A stretch of DNA of 64,000 bases from Lachnospiraceae bacterium (lineage in GTDB: Bacteria; Bacillota; Clostridia; Lachnospirales; Lachnospiraceae). Position 1 is the first letter of the stretch; each line of letters begins with the position of its first letter. The stretch spans positions 1-64,000 of the forward strand of contig JAAUZK010000018.1 in assembly GCA_014804655.1 (NCBI GenBank). The letters run 5' to 3'. Under the pieces are notes generated by a model. That model did no database searches. It had not been told where the DNA came from and worked only from the letters and a program-made list of their open reading frames with translations. Positions 25,002 to 34,258 of this stretch are shown here, in pieces. Both the position numbers and the translations under genes were made by a program.

Positions 25002-27716
25002 ATGAGTCGGGAAATAGATGTCAGAATTATGAAACTCAATAAATGGTATGTGCCGAAGAGTTTCGCGATGGATGATTTGGACCATGACCAGCCGGTGGTC
25101 TTAGGATACTTTGATGCACTTCAAGTACAGAAGGTAGAGATTGACCGGACACAGCGACATCCTTTTACATCAGGGTATGAGGAACTGGAGCGCAGTAAGA
25201 ATGAAGAAAAGAAAAAGCTTGTAGATTACAGTTCACAGGAACAGATGTTATTTCTGAATATATGCGAATCGGAGGAAGAGGAAAACGGACTCCGGTTTAC
25301 TCGGGATAGTGTAGAGCGGTTCTGGCAGGATAAAACTTGTCCTTATATTTTCCTTTCTATGATACATATCAACCATGGCGGCAAACTGAAGCGGGCGTTA
25401 CGCAAGATTGCGAAGGTTTTTGAAAAAGATTACCTAAGCTATATTTCATTTGACTATTGCGATATTGTGTTGTTTACACATAATATGCAGATCAGGGTAT
25501 TCATGGAGAAGATTAAGCAGCTCTTTGAAGTGAAGGGGACAGAAGAAGCCGTTATATTTGATACTTTTTCCATGGTCAGTTTTTGGCCTGAGTTTGCTGC
25601 AAATGCAGAATGCTGCAGTGGCGGATGCCTGTGTGAGCAGGAAGGTAAATCGGACTTTCAGGCAACGATCAATCTGAGTATAAGAGATTACAACCAGTTT
25701 ACCCGGTGGTATTCGAAAATAGACCAAAAAGGTATTAGACTTACACGTTATAATATGTTCGGCAGACATGATATATCTATCGTGAATGATGAGGCAAACA
25801 CATCATGGCTTATGCAGGTTATGGGAAGACTGCATGATGCAAAGAGCCAGGAGATATTCTGGACATTTGAGACATATATCAAAATTCTCGATGATAGTAA
25901 TGTGACCATGACTCCTGACGAGCCTGATTATTTGAGTGAAGTCTACAGTCATGTAACGGGAACTCTGGACGAAGCAATCAGAGGATCAAAAGGAATAGAA
26001 GAAATAATCATGAATTCCGAATTCCGTGATAAGAGCAGGTATTTACTGCCTATATATGAGGTAAGGGACTGTATTTGCAGTATTGTGAAGAACAGTTTTG
26101 CCGAAGAATTTATATACTGTATTTATGAGTCTTTTCTGCACTTTATATCGTATATGAAAAAAGAGATCAAATATCTGAGTGAGCTGGATATAGATCCGAT
26201 CATCAGTGAGGGAGAGATCGCAAATGCCTACGATGATTATTTTACTGCGTTAAATACACTCGTGAACAGTACGATGCACAATGAGAGACAATTTGTGCAG
26301 GCGACTGCTTTTAATGCAGTATTCTATTCTGTGCCGCCCAAGATCATGGCTTTTTATAATGCGTATATTTATCGCATAAAACAAATCTTGCGTGATACAG
26401 AATGTACAGAGGAATATACTTTTTTGATTTATCCAAGTTTCTCGCCAACGATATTTGTCAGACGCATCTCGCTGGCGGATAATCCACCCGTGGATCGGAT
26501 ACTAACCGTCAGGATAAGCGAAAAATCGCTTTATGACATTGAATCTGTTGTGTATCAAATGGTTCATGAACTTGCGCATTATGTCGGAAAAGAGCTCAGG
26601 TGCAGAAATGTACGCAAAAAGAAAATATTAGCTGCTCTGATAGGACACATTGCGGTAAAATGTGCGATGGATCGCAAAACGTGTCAGTTGCTGAATTCTA
26701 TTGTTGAGACGAAGCTGATGAAGGACGACACAGATAATACGGCGGGTTTATGTTCATCGGAATCTGAGTATCTTGAAGATATGAATGATGTAGGAAGAGA
26801 ATTATTGCAGCTGTTGGATAATTCACAGGAATGCAGAAGCTTTTTCGAAAGATATTATAGAGAGCAAATCGACATAGACGAGAATTTTTGCGATGAACTA
26901 TTGGAGGACATCGGAATTAACGAGAAAAATCAGGCGGTCATAATAAGAAATCTGCTGCCCCGGTATTGTGATGTAAAGTATGCGGCGTTTCATGATCAGT
27001 TAAAGAAGATGAATTCTTATGAGGAAATGTGTGAATATGAAGATTATATAGAAATGTTGAAGAGTGTTTATAGCGAATGCTATGCGGATTTGCAAATGAT
27101 ATTGGTTCTTGCAATGAGTGCAGAGGACTATTTGTACACTTTTTTTGTGAAGCAGCAGGTACCGGTAGAAAGCATGCTGTTAGATATTGAGTCGATGCTT
27201 CGGATCAGCACGGTCTACAGAGTTATGACAGACTGTTCTGTATGGCAAAAGAGCGCGAATGGGCCGGACTGCGAATTAGCAGCAATTATTGAATATATAA
27301 ATGAATATAACAAAGATGTAAGAGAAGGCACAGGCACAGAAAGCCGCAGGAAATCCGAAGAATATATAGAGCAGATCAAGGCAATGCAAAAACAATATGA
27401 TTTTAAGAAGGGAATCAGACTTAAGAAATCTTCGACAGAGCAAATGCAGCAGATTCGGGTAGGAATGGAGGAAATAGTTCCTTATGTGGATGCGGCAGTC
27501 GGTTTGTATGAGTATTTGCTGGAAGTCATGATGGAATCTCTGAAAGAATATACATGTGCGTCAAAGAAGGTAATGATTGAGGAGGTAAGAAAAATAGTTG
27601 GTAAGATATTGAATTTTGACGACGCTGCAGGGGTATTTGACAGCATAGAAAAAGAACTGAGCTATTATAAACAGGAAGGCTGTAAGATCCAACCGGGTAG
27701 AACGGAAACTCTATAA
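25002..27716 (+). CDS. Large protein with HELAH zinc-metallopeptidase motif
   Basis: 904 residues, soluble. The protease-like signature is MVHELAHYVG (H522-E-L-A-H526), and a plausible third ligand is in SECYADLQM (E692, D695), a gluzincin-like pattern. A cysteine cluster CCSGGCLC lies at 204-211. The first ~500 residues are of unknown fold and may sense something; the remainder is helical and acidic. AGGAG precedes the ATG at 25002. No promoter was seen between the terminator at 24943 and the start, so expression may come from readthrough. The role is unknown; proteolytic effector is an inference. Confidence 0.75.
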   Translation: MSREIDVRIMKLNKWYVPKSFAMDDLDHDQPVVLGYFDALQVQKVEIDRTQRHPFTSGYEELERSKNEEKKKLVDYSSQEQMLFLNICESEEEENGLRFTRDSVERFWQDKTCPYIFLSMIHINHGGKLKRALRKIAKVFEKDYLSYISFDYCDIVLFTHNMQIRVFMEKIKQLFEVKGTEEAVIFDTFSMVSFWPEFAANAECCSGGCLCEQEGKSDFQATINLSIRDYNQFTRWYSKIDQKGIRLTRYNMFGRHDISIVNDEANTSWLMQVMGRLHDAKSQEIFWTFETYIKILDDSNVTMTPDEPDYLSEVYSHVTGTLDEAIRGSKGIEEIIMNSEFRDKSRYLLPIYEVRDCICSIVKNSFAEEFIYCIYESFLHFISYMKKEIKYLSELDIDPIISEGEIANAYDDYFTALNTLVNSTMHNERQFVQATAFNAVFYSVPPKIMAFYNAYIYRIKQILRDTECTEEYTFLIYPSFSPTIFVRRISLADNPPVDRILTVRISEKSLYDIESVVYQMVHELAHYVGKELRCRNVRKKKILAALIGHIAVKCAMDRKTCQLLNSIVETKLMKDDTDNTAGLCSSESEYLEDMNDVGRELLQLLDNSQECRSFFERYYREQIDIDENFCDELLEDIGINEKNQAVIIRNLLPRYCDVKYAAFHDQLKKMNSYEEMCEYEDYIEMLKSVYSECYADLQMILVLAMSAEDYLYTFFVKQQVPVESMLLDIESMLRISTVYRVMTDCSVWQKSANGPDCELAAIIEYINEYNKDVREGTGTESRRKSEEYIEQIKAMQKQYDFKKGIRLKKSSTEQMQQIRVGMEEIVPYVDAAVGLYEYLLEVMMESLKEYTCASKKVMIEEVRKIVGKILNFDDAAGVFDSIEKELSYYKQEGCKIQPGRTETL

Positions 27717-28000
27717 TAGGGATAAAAGACTGGATTTTCGTCACGTATTGTGGCATAATGTTTTTGGAAAGAATCATTCAGAGCAGGAAGCGATGTATTT
27801 TGTACAAAAGATAAAATGTTCTGTGGTGGTTCTTTCTTGTTTTACGGAAGAAGCTATGAAGATTGAGGTAGCGAAGTGAATCAATCGAGTGAATGAGTTT
27901 GGCTGTGTGGTTATTGTACGGGCAAGATCGTTCTACGAAATGTTTATGAAAGATTAGTGGACATTTGTATAAAAGGCGATGAAGTAGTTGAGATAGTTGA

Positions 28001-28927
28001 ATGATGAAAGAATGTAGTAAACCATTGGTAAGTATTATAGTACCTGTATATCAGGTAAAAGATTATGTCGGGGAGTGCGTGGAATCCTTGCTTCGGCAGA
28101 TTTATACGAATCTAGAGATTCTGCTGGTGGACGATGGCAGTACGGACGGCTCCGGAGAGATATGTGATGAATATGCGCGCAGGGATAATAGAATCAGGGT
28201 GATTCATCATGAGAATCAGGGACTATCGGCAGCCAGAAATGCAGGACTAGATCGGGCAATGGGAGAATATGTGGCATTTGTGGATTCTGACGATGCCGTG
28301 TTGCCGGTTTTTATAGAGACATTGTATGATCTGGCAGAAAGATATCAGGCGGATATTGCGGTCTGTGCATATGGGCGGGGAGAGATCAAAGGCACTGGTA
28401 CACAAATTGAAAATGACATACGTGTCGCAAACCCATTTCGAGATAAGAAAGCTGGTGGTACAGTAGACAGATATGATTACTCTAAATATGACGGTAGTGT
28501 CACAGAAGTATGTATGACCTCGAGCCAGATGTTGCGTCAGTGGCATGGACGATATAAGAAGTGGGAAACGGTGGCATGGAATAAACTTTATCGGAAGCGG
28601 ATTTTGGATGGAACAGACGACAGTGACGCGATACGTTTTCCGATTGGTAGAAGACATGAAGATGTCTTGACAAGCCACTTGATCGTTGCGAACGCAGGGA
28701 GAATCGCTCTGACCACACAGAAACTCTACATGTATCGTACAAGGGAAGATAGCATCACTACTCAAGTTATGACGGCGGAGCATAGAAAGCAGAATCTGCT
28801 TGCGCAGAGAGAGCGGATGGCGTTTTTTAGAAAGCGGCGGTATTGGCGGGCATATCTGAACTTGCTTATAGGGTATGTGCTACATGTGGGGTGGTTTTGG
28901 TGGAAGAGGGAGAAGGAACGTAAATGA
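28001..28927 (+). CDS. GT2 family glycosyltransferase
   Basis: The 308-residue protein has a typical GT-A domain: VSIIVPVYQVKDYVGE, LLVDDGSTDGSGEICDEY, GLSAARNAGLDRA and FVDSDD as the metal site. The basic tail ends WWKREKERK. Its stop overlaps the start of the next gene by 4 bases (ATGA type), so the two are translationally coupled. The 284 bases upstream show nothing identifiable. Confidence 0.9.
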   Translation: MMKECSKPLVSIIVPVYQVKDYVGECVESLLRQIYTNLEILLVDDGSTDGSGEICDEYARRDNRIRVIHHENQGLSAARNAGLDRAMGEYVAFVDSDDAVLPVFIETLYDLAERYQADIAVCAYGRGEIKGTGTQIENDIRVANPFRDKKAGGTVDRYDYSKYDGSVTEVCMTSSQMLRQWHGRYKKWETVAWNKLYRKRILDGTDDSDAIRFPIGRRHEDVLTSHLIVANAGRIALTTQKLYMYRTREDSITTQVMTAEHRKQNLLAQRERMAFFRKRRYWRAYLNLLIGYVLHVGWFWWKREKERK

Positions 28928-30477
28928 AGGATAAGATTATTTTAAAGAAAACAGCTTTCATCGTAGGGGCAATATTTGCCTGTTTGATTATTATACAGCA
29001 TCGATATGTTTTCATGTGTTTCGATGATTACGGTTATGCAAGCCTGTCATATGGATGGACTGGAAATGCAGTGGGAATGGACTATGGTCTAAAGGATATT
29101 TTTCAGTTCTTGAAGTGGCATTATTTGAACCACGGCGGACGCGTTCTCTATTTTTTCTTTGAGATCGTAATGTTTAGGATCGGTGGGACGGTGTTAATCC
29201 AGATCGTACAGGCTGTCATTATTATAATGATCAGCATTATTTCCGGAAAAATCGTTGCGGAAGTGGTCAAGTGTGAGGAGTGGCAGAGTGTTTCGTTATG
29301 TTTGGTTTTGTATGGCACATTATGCCTGCGATCTGTGAGAGATAGCATTTATTGGTATACGGCCAGTGTTTTATATGTCTGGCCGTTACTACCGCTGTTA
29401 GGCTGTATGTGGGTTACGACATTGATTCAGAGAAAAGAAACGCGGCTTAGGAAATGGACGGCGGTGTTACTGGCTTTTATGGCGGCGTTTTCGCAGGAAC
29501 AGATATCTGTTCTGATCATTGTCTGGATCGCCATACGTATTCTGTCTGTGTATTGGGACCAGAGACAGAAGAATGAGAAAATACATATCCCGGGTTATTT
29601 GATCCTGATGGGTATCAGTGCCGTTTTAGGAGGCGCAATTACCATACTGGCACCGGGGAATTTTGTTCGTGCCGTAGAGGATGAATGTTACAGCAAAAGT
29701 ATTGTAATAATGTTGATAGAAAATGCAGGAAAGATTGTGAACTGCAATATAGGATATTGGAATTGGGTATTTGTGCTGATTATGACGGCAGTATTCGGAA
29801 CAGCGGCGGCAATTTATCTCAAAAACAGAAAGATAATGGGAGTTGCGTGTATATTTGCAGGGTATTATGTTCTGGAACGCATCTTGCCCGGGCAGATGCA
29901 GACGGCTTCGCTCTTATTTGGAGTTGTGGTGCGGTTCGTGTGGGTGTTATACTTCTTCAGCATTCTTTCAGTATACTATTATAAGCGGAAAAACTATTTA
30001 TTATTGTCAATGTTGATTGCGGGGATCTGTTCACAGGGAGCATTGATTATTTCGCCGATAGTTTATACGAGATGCCATACGGTGATGGAGTTTATTTTAC
30101 ATATTATATTGACGGAATGTATTATAAGTATCGGAAATGCAGATATAATAAGTCGGAAAAGACCGAGAACAGTGGGATTTCATTTGTGTGTCGGTTTCCT
30201 GTGTATATATGCTTTGTGTAATTTTTGCAGTATTATAGGCGGCTATAAACGAAATGATGAAATAAACAAAATGAATCACTATAAGCTGGAGGAGATAGGA
30301 GAAGGTTATAAGGATGGATATGAAATAGAGGAAGTTGAACTATATAAGCTGTATGATGACAGATATGCAACGAATATGCCCTATCAGGAAGGATATGAAT
30401 ATATTGAAGGGTGGATGAAGAATTATTATGAGCTGCCACAGGAGATACATTTTTACTGGCGTGAGGTGAAGGAGTAG
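28924..30477 (+). CDS. Multi-pass membrane protein, DUF6056-like / GT-C type
   Basis: The 517-residue protein has about 11 hydrophobic segments. The first external loop contains FDDYGYASLSYGW with an Asp pair, as in GT-C transferases and DUF6056 proteins. The C-terminal ~70 residues are soluble and acidic. Coupled to the GT2 gene at 28001, it probably acts on a lipid-linked sugar or exports or attaches glycan. The DUF assignment is from memory of the pattern. Confidence 0.65.
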   Translation: MKDKIILKKTAFIVGAIFACLIIIQHRYVFMCFDDYGYASLSYGWTGNAVGMDYGLKDIFQFLKWHYLNHGGRVLYFFFEIVMFRIGGTVLIQIVQAVIIIMISIISGKIVAEVVKCEEWQSVSLCLVLYGTLCLRSVRDSIYWYTASVLYVWPLLPLLGCMWVTTLIQRKETRLRKWTAVLLAFMAAFSQEQISVLIIVWIAIRILSVYWDQRQKNEKIHIPGYLILMGISAVLGGAITILAPGNFVRAVEDECYSKSIVIMLIENAGKIVNCNIGYWNWVFVLIMTAVFGTAAAIYLKNRKIMGVACIFAGYYVLERILPGQMQTASLLFGVVVRFVWVLYFFSILSVYYYKRKNYLLLSMLIAGICSQGALIISPIVYTRCHTVMEFILHIILTECIISIGNADIISRKRPRTVGFHLCVGFLCIYALCNFCSIIGGYKRNDEINKMNHYKLEEIGEGYKDGYEIEEVELYKLYDDRYATNMPYQEGYEYIEGWMKNYYELPQEIHFYWREVKE

Positions 30478-30592
30478 CGGAGAAAAAAAGTAACATAAGC
30501 GAAAAGCTTCAGGAGATTTTGTGTGTAAAAATCCACATTTTAAAGCCCACATGTTTTTCTGTAATAATTATTTTTCAATTAGGTCTGCTATA

Positions 30593-30621
30593 TTGTTTTA
30601 TGAAACAATTTATTGTAAAAT
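30593..30621 (+). promoter_or_regulatory. Candidate promoter of the polysaccharide operon
   Basis: TTGTTT at 30593-30598, a 17-base spacer and TAAAAT at 30616-30621. The region is AT-rich and includes the palindrome TTGTTTTATGAAACAA. Confidence 0.5.
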
Positions 30622-30658
30622 ATACAAGTTAAGTGTGCTGTAGAAAAGGAATAAAACC

Positions 30659-31750
30659 ATGCAACCGGTTGAAAAGAAGAAAATGCTGTATATAATGGGG
30701 ATTGACTGGGAGTGGATCTATCAAAGACCACAAGTTATTGCTGAGTATTTGAGCCAAGATTATGAAATCACAGTCGCATTTCCTGTCAAAATATGGGACA
30801 GACATGTAATAAAGAATCACAGGAATGAAAAAACGGGGATTCATAAGCTGAAGTTATGGGCATTTCCGTTTCAGAGAAAAAGTAAATGTATTGGTAAGAT
30901 TGCAGACAGATATAAAAAATTTCTTTTAAGAAACTACCAGCAGTATGAGTATATTTATATAGATGATCCTATTGCTATTGAATATATATCGGAAGAGTAT
31001 AAAGGGCGCTTGATTTATGATTGTATAGATGATCATGAGCAGATGTGCAGCAATGAATATATACGGCGAAGAGTAGTAGAAGATGAAGAAATTTTAATGC
31101 AGAGGAGTGATTTAGTAATAGTTTCTTCACAGAACCTATTGCAAAAGAGGGCACACATATATAATAAGAAGTTGAATCTGGTCAGAAACGGGACAAGTTA
31201 TGCAACAGTATATGGTGCAAAAGAGATTGCTATAAAGAATCAGTACATTATAGGATATATTGGAACAATTGCTGAATGGTTCGATCAAAAGATGATCATA
31301 CAAAGCGCTCAAAAGCATATTGAGTTGGAATATCATTTGATAGGACCATGTATTATATCAGATCAGATCAGGAACAATAGAATAATTTATGATGGTGTTA
31401 TAGAACATGTAAATCTTCAACTACATGTGAAAGACTATGACTGTATGATAATGCCGTTTATTGTGAATGAGATCGTGAAGGCTGTTGATCCGGTAAAATT
31501 ATATGAGTACATTGCTTTTGGCAAATGTATTATCAGTGTTTATTATGAGGAATTAGAATATTTTAGAGATTATGTTTATTTTTATAAAACAGAGAAAGAA
31601 TATAACAGTTTATTGGATAATTTGATTAAGCAAGGATTTCCGCCTAAGTATAATAGACAGCAGCAAGAGAAATTTCTTAAAGAGAATAGTTGGAAAGAGA
31701 GATATCGGGTCATTCATCAGCTTATCGAGCAGATAAGTGTACATATGTAA
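30659..31750 (+). CDS. GT4-like glycosyltransferase
   Basis: The 363-residue GT-B protein contains DWEWIYQRPQVIAEYL near the N-terminus and a donor domain with IIGYIGTIAEWFD and VKAVDPVKLYEYIAFGK. The same layout (GY.G..A.W.D, FVIN...V.PVK..EY.A.GK) is seen in the middle of the 1355-residue fusion encoded at 35501. Related to TuaH/WbpY-type enzymes. It starts an AT-rich block of polysaccharide genes. Confidence 0.82.
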   Translation: MQPVEKKKMLYIMGIDWEWIYQRPQVIAEYLSQDYEITVAFPVKIWDRHVIKNHRNEKTGIHKLKLWAFPFQRKSKCIGKIADRYKKFLLRNYQQYEYIYIDDPIAIEYISEEYKGRLIYDCIDDHEQMCSNEYIRRRVVEDEEILMQRSDLVIVSSQNLLQKRAHIYNKKLNLVRNGTSYATVYGAKEIAIKNQYIIGYIGTIAEWFDQKMIIQSAQKHIELEYHLIGPCIISDQIRNNRIIYDGVIEHVNLQLHVKDYDCMIMPFIVNEIVKAVDPVKLYEYIAFGKCIISVYYEELEYFRDYVYFYKTEKEYNSLLDNLIKQGFPPKYNRQQQEKFLKENSWKERYRVIHQLIEQISVHM

Positions 31751-31821
31751 ATGAAAAAACAAAGAGTGAATTTTGAGGATATTTCAAAATATCGATGATT
31801 TGGAAGGGAACAGCTAAAATT

Positions 31822-32937
31822 ATGAAGATAATGAGTGTATTTGGAACCAGACCGGAAGCTATTAAAATGTGTCCGCTGGTTAAGGAACTGGAGAAAAATC
31901 AAGCAATCGAGAGTATCGTATGTTTGACGGGACAGCATAGGGAGATGCTTCAGCAGGTTATAGATATATTTGGTATTAATGTGAAATATAATCTGGACAT
32001 TATGCAACCCAGACAGACATTGACAACGATTACGACTTCTGTGTTAGAAAAGATGGAGACAGTGCTAAAAGATGAAAACCCGGATATAGTATTGGTTCAT
32101 GGTGATACGACTACGTCATTTGTTGCGGCATTGGCGGCTTTTTATCAGCAAATACCCGTAGGACATGTGGAAGCTGGGCTTCGTACTTATGACAAGTATT
32201 CACCTTTTCCGGAAGAGATGAACAGATGTCTGACCGGTAGGATTGCAACACTGCATTTTTCGCCGACAGAAAATAACAGAAGAAATCTTGCAAAGGAAAA
32301 TGTAACAGATCATGTTTATGTGACAGGCAATACAGTGATTGATGCTTTCCAAACAACAGTGAAGGAAGGATATGTTTATAAAGATGAAAAATTACAGAAA
32401 ATAGATTTTATCGGTAAAAGATGTATTCTTATGACTGCACATAGGAGAGAAAATTTAGGTCAGCCGTTGATTAATATATGTAATGCGGTGAAAAGAATCG
32501 TTGAGGAGTATTCTGATCTAGAGGTAATATATCCGGTTCATATGAATCCGGCAGTACGGGATACTGCAATGGCAATACTGGGAGATATGGATAGAGTACA
32601 TTTGATACAACCCTTGGATGTAGAAGATATGCATAATCTTATGTCTAAGAGTTATCTGGTAATGACGGACTCCGGGGGACTGCAGGAAGAAGCGCCGGCG
32701 TGTGGTATCCCCGTTTTGGTATTAAGGACGGAGACAGAGAGACCGGAGGCTGTGGAAGCCGGAACAGTTAAGGTAGTGGGAGTGGATGAAGAGGTAATCT
32801 ACCAAAGTGCAGTTACCCTGTTGACGGATTACGCGGAATACAACAAGATGGCTAAGGCGGTTAATCCATATGGGGATGGACATGCAAGTGAGCGGATTAT
32901 GAAGGCTGTAATAGAATGGTTAGCTAACAAAAATTAG
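31822..32937 (+). CDS. wecB: UDP-N-acetylglucosamine 2-epimerase (non-hydrolysing)
   Basis: Interconverts UDP-GlcNAc and UDP-ManNAc in the cytosol, giving the ManNAc donor for teichoic-type linkage units or capsules. The 371-residue protein has SVFGTRPEAIKMCPL, VHGDTTTSFVAALAAFY, HVEAGLRT, EEMNR, TAHRREN and TDSGGLQEEAPA, all diagnostic for the family. The ATG at 31822 (GGAAGGGAA upstream) is chosen over an in-frame ATG at 31795 because the family starts at MKIMSVFGTRPE. Confidence 0.95.
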   Translation: MKIMSVFGTRPEAIKMCPLVKELEKNQAIESIVCLTGQHREMLQQVIDIFGINVKYNLDIMQPRQTLTTITTSVLEKMETVLKDENPDIVLVHGDTTTSFVAALAAFYQQIPVGHVEAGLRTYDKYSPFPEEMNRCLTGRIATLHFSPTENNRRNLAKENVTDHVYVTGNTVIDAFQTTVKEGYVYKDEKLQKIDFIGKRCILMTAHRRENLGQPLINICNAVKRIVEEYSDLEVIYPVHMNPAVRDTAMAILGDMDRVHLIQPLDVEDMHNLMSKSYLVMTDSGGLQEEAPACGIPVLVLRTETERPEAVEAGTVKVVGVDEEVIYQSAVTLLTDYAEYNKMAKAVNPYGDGHASERIMKAVIEWLANKN

Positions 32938-32948
32938 GAAGAATAAAA

Positions 32949-34247
32949 ATGTGTGTAAAACGAAAAAACTTTATTATTTATTATGCTTGCATTTTTTTGA
33001 TCACGGTCTTTTTTATAGTTTTTTTGTCGAATGTTGATATGATAAACTATTCTAATAGTGAGAGCGATGCTTATAATAGCGGAATAGTAGAACCGTATTT
33101 GCATGAAGATAATCTATACAGATTTGCGATTGTAGATGTTAATCAAAAAATATATCATATGGGCTTAAACGTATTGGCAGAGCAAGAAGTGTTTCAAATA
33201 AAGGCTTACTATCAAGGATTCGAGACAGAAGAATATTTTCAGATTGACTTAAAAGCCATTGGACGTGAAGAGGCATATGAAGTATTTTCTATACAAGATG
33301 CAGGTGAAGCGAGAAATCTTTATGTAGATATTTACGGGCAATTTAATGCGTCACCGTCTATTATTATAAGTACAATACCACCCACATTTAAAATTATGTG
33401 GGAAACAGTACTTTTGGGAATAAGTATTCTTCTCTTAGCAGTAGTTATATATATCAAAAGGAATTTTTTATTGGACATATATTATAATAGGGATATATTG
33501 CGGATGCTATTATCAAATGATATTAATTCACGATATGCAGGTTCCTTTTTTGGCGGAGCATGGAGCTATGTGCAGCCTGTGATCTCTATTTTTGTTTTTT
33601 GGTTTGTTTTCCAATTAGGATTTAAGAGTTCTCCTGTTCAGAATATGCCGTTTATCCTTTGGTTCCTGCCGGCATATATTGCATGGATGTACTTTCAGGA
33701 CGTTATATCGTATTCGACCAGCTGCTTGCGGGAATATTCATACTTAGTTAAAAAGATAAAGTTTAAAGTAAATATTATTCCCATGATTAAGGTGCTGGCG
33801 GCATTTAAGATTCATATTTGTTTTATTATAGTAACATTCATTATTTATGCGGTATATGGTGTGAAGCCATCACTTAGCTATCTGCAGCTGCTTTATTATA
33901 GCTGTGCCATGATATTTCTTTTGTCAGGTATTTCATGGCTGGTTGCGGCGCTTAATGTGTTTGTTAAAGACATGGCGCCTATTATAAATATTGTCTTACA
34001 GCTCGGTTATTTTGCTATTCCGATATTCTGGAATGAGGAGATGCTTCATCCTTTTGTTGTTAAAATACTAAAATTCAATCCGGTGTATTATATTGTTCAA
34101 GGCTATAGGGATAGTATATGCGGCGGGAAATGGTTTTGGGAAGATGTTAGGTATATGAGTTATTATTGGGTGGTAGCGATCCTTGTTTTTAGCATTGGTC
34201 TATGGTTATTTGACGGAGCGAAAAAGCACTTCTCAGATTTGTTATAG
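32949..34247 (+). CDS. ABC-2 type polysaccharide export permease (Wzm-like) with extra external domain
   Basis: The 432-residue protein has a C-terminal ABC2_membrane region (about 180-430, six hydrophobic segments, with SRYAGSFFGGAWSYVQPV as the usual entry motif). Before it lie one membrane segment (residues 10-27), a roughly 115-residue external domain (28-140) and a second segment (about 145-168). Usual Wzm/TagG proteins are near 260-280 residues. It pairs with the ATPase encoded next. Confidence 0.88.
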   Translation: MCVKRKNFIIYYACIFLITVFFIVFLSNVDMINYSNSESDAYNSGIVEPYLHEDNLYRFAIVDVNQKIYHMGLNVLAEQEVFQIKAYYQGFETEEYFQIDLKAIGREEAYEVFSIQDAGEARNLYVDIYGQFNASPSIIISTIPPTFKIMWETVLLGISILLLAVVIYIKRNFLLDIYYNRDILRMLLSNDINSRYAGSFFGGAWSYVQPVISIFVFWFVFQLGFKSSPVQNMPFILWFLPAYIAWMYFQDVISYSTSCLREYSYLVKKIKFKVNIIPMIKVLAAFKIHICFIIVTFIIYAVYGVKPSLSYLQLLYYSCAMIFLLSGISWLVAALNVFVKDMAPIINIVLQLGYFAIPIFWNEEMLHPFVVKILKFNPVYYIVQGYRDSICGGKWFWEDVRYMSYYWVVAILVFSIGLWLFDGAKKHFSDLL

Positions 34248-34258
34248 GAGGATTGAGG

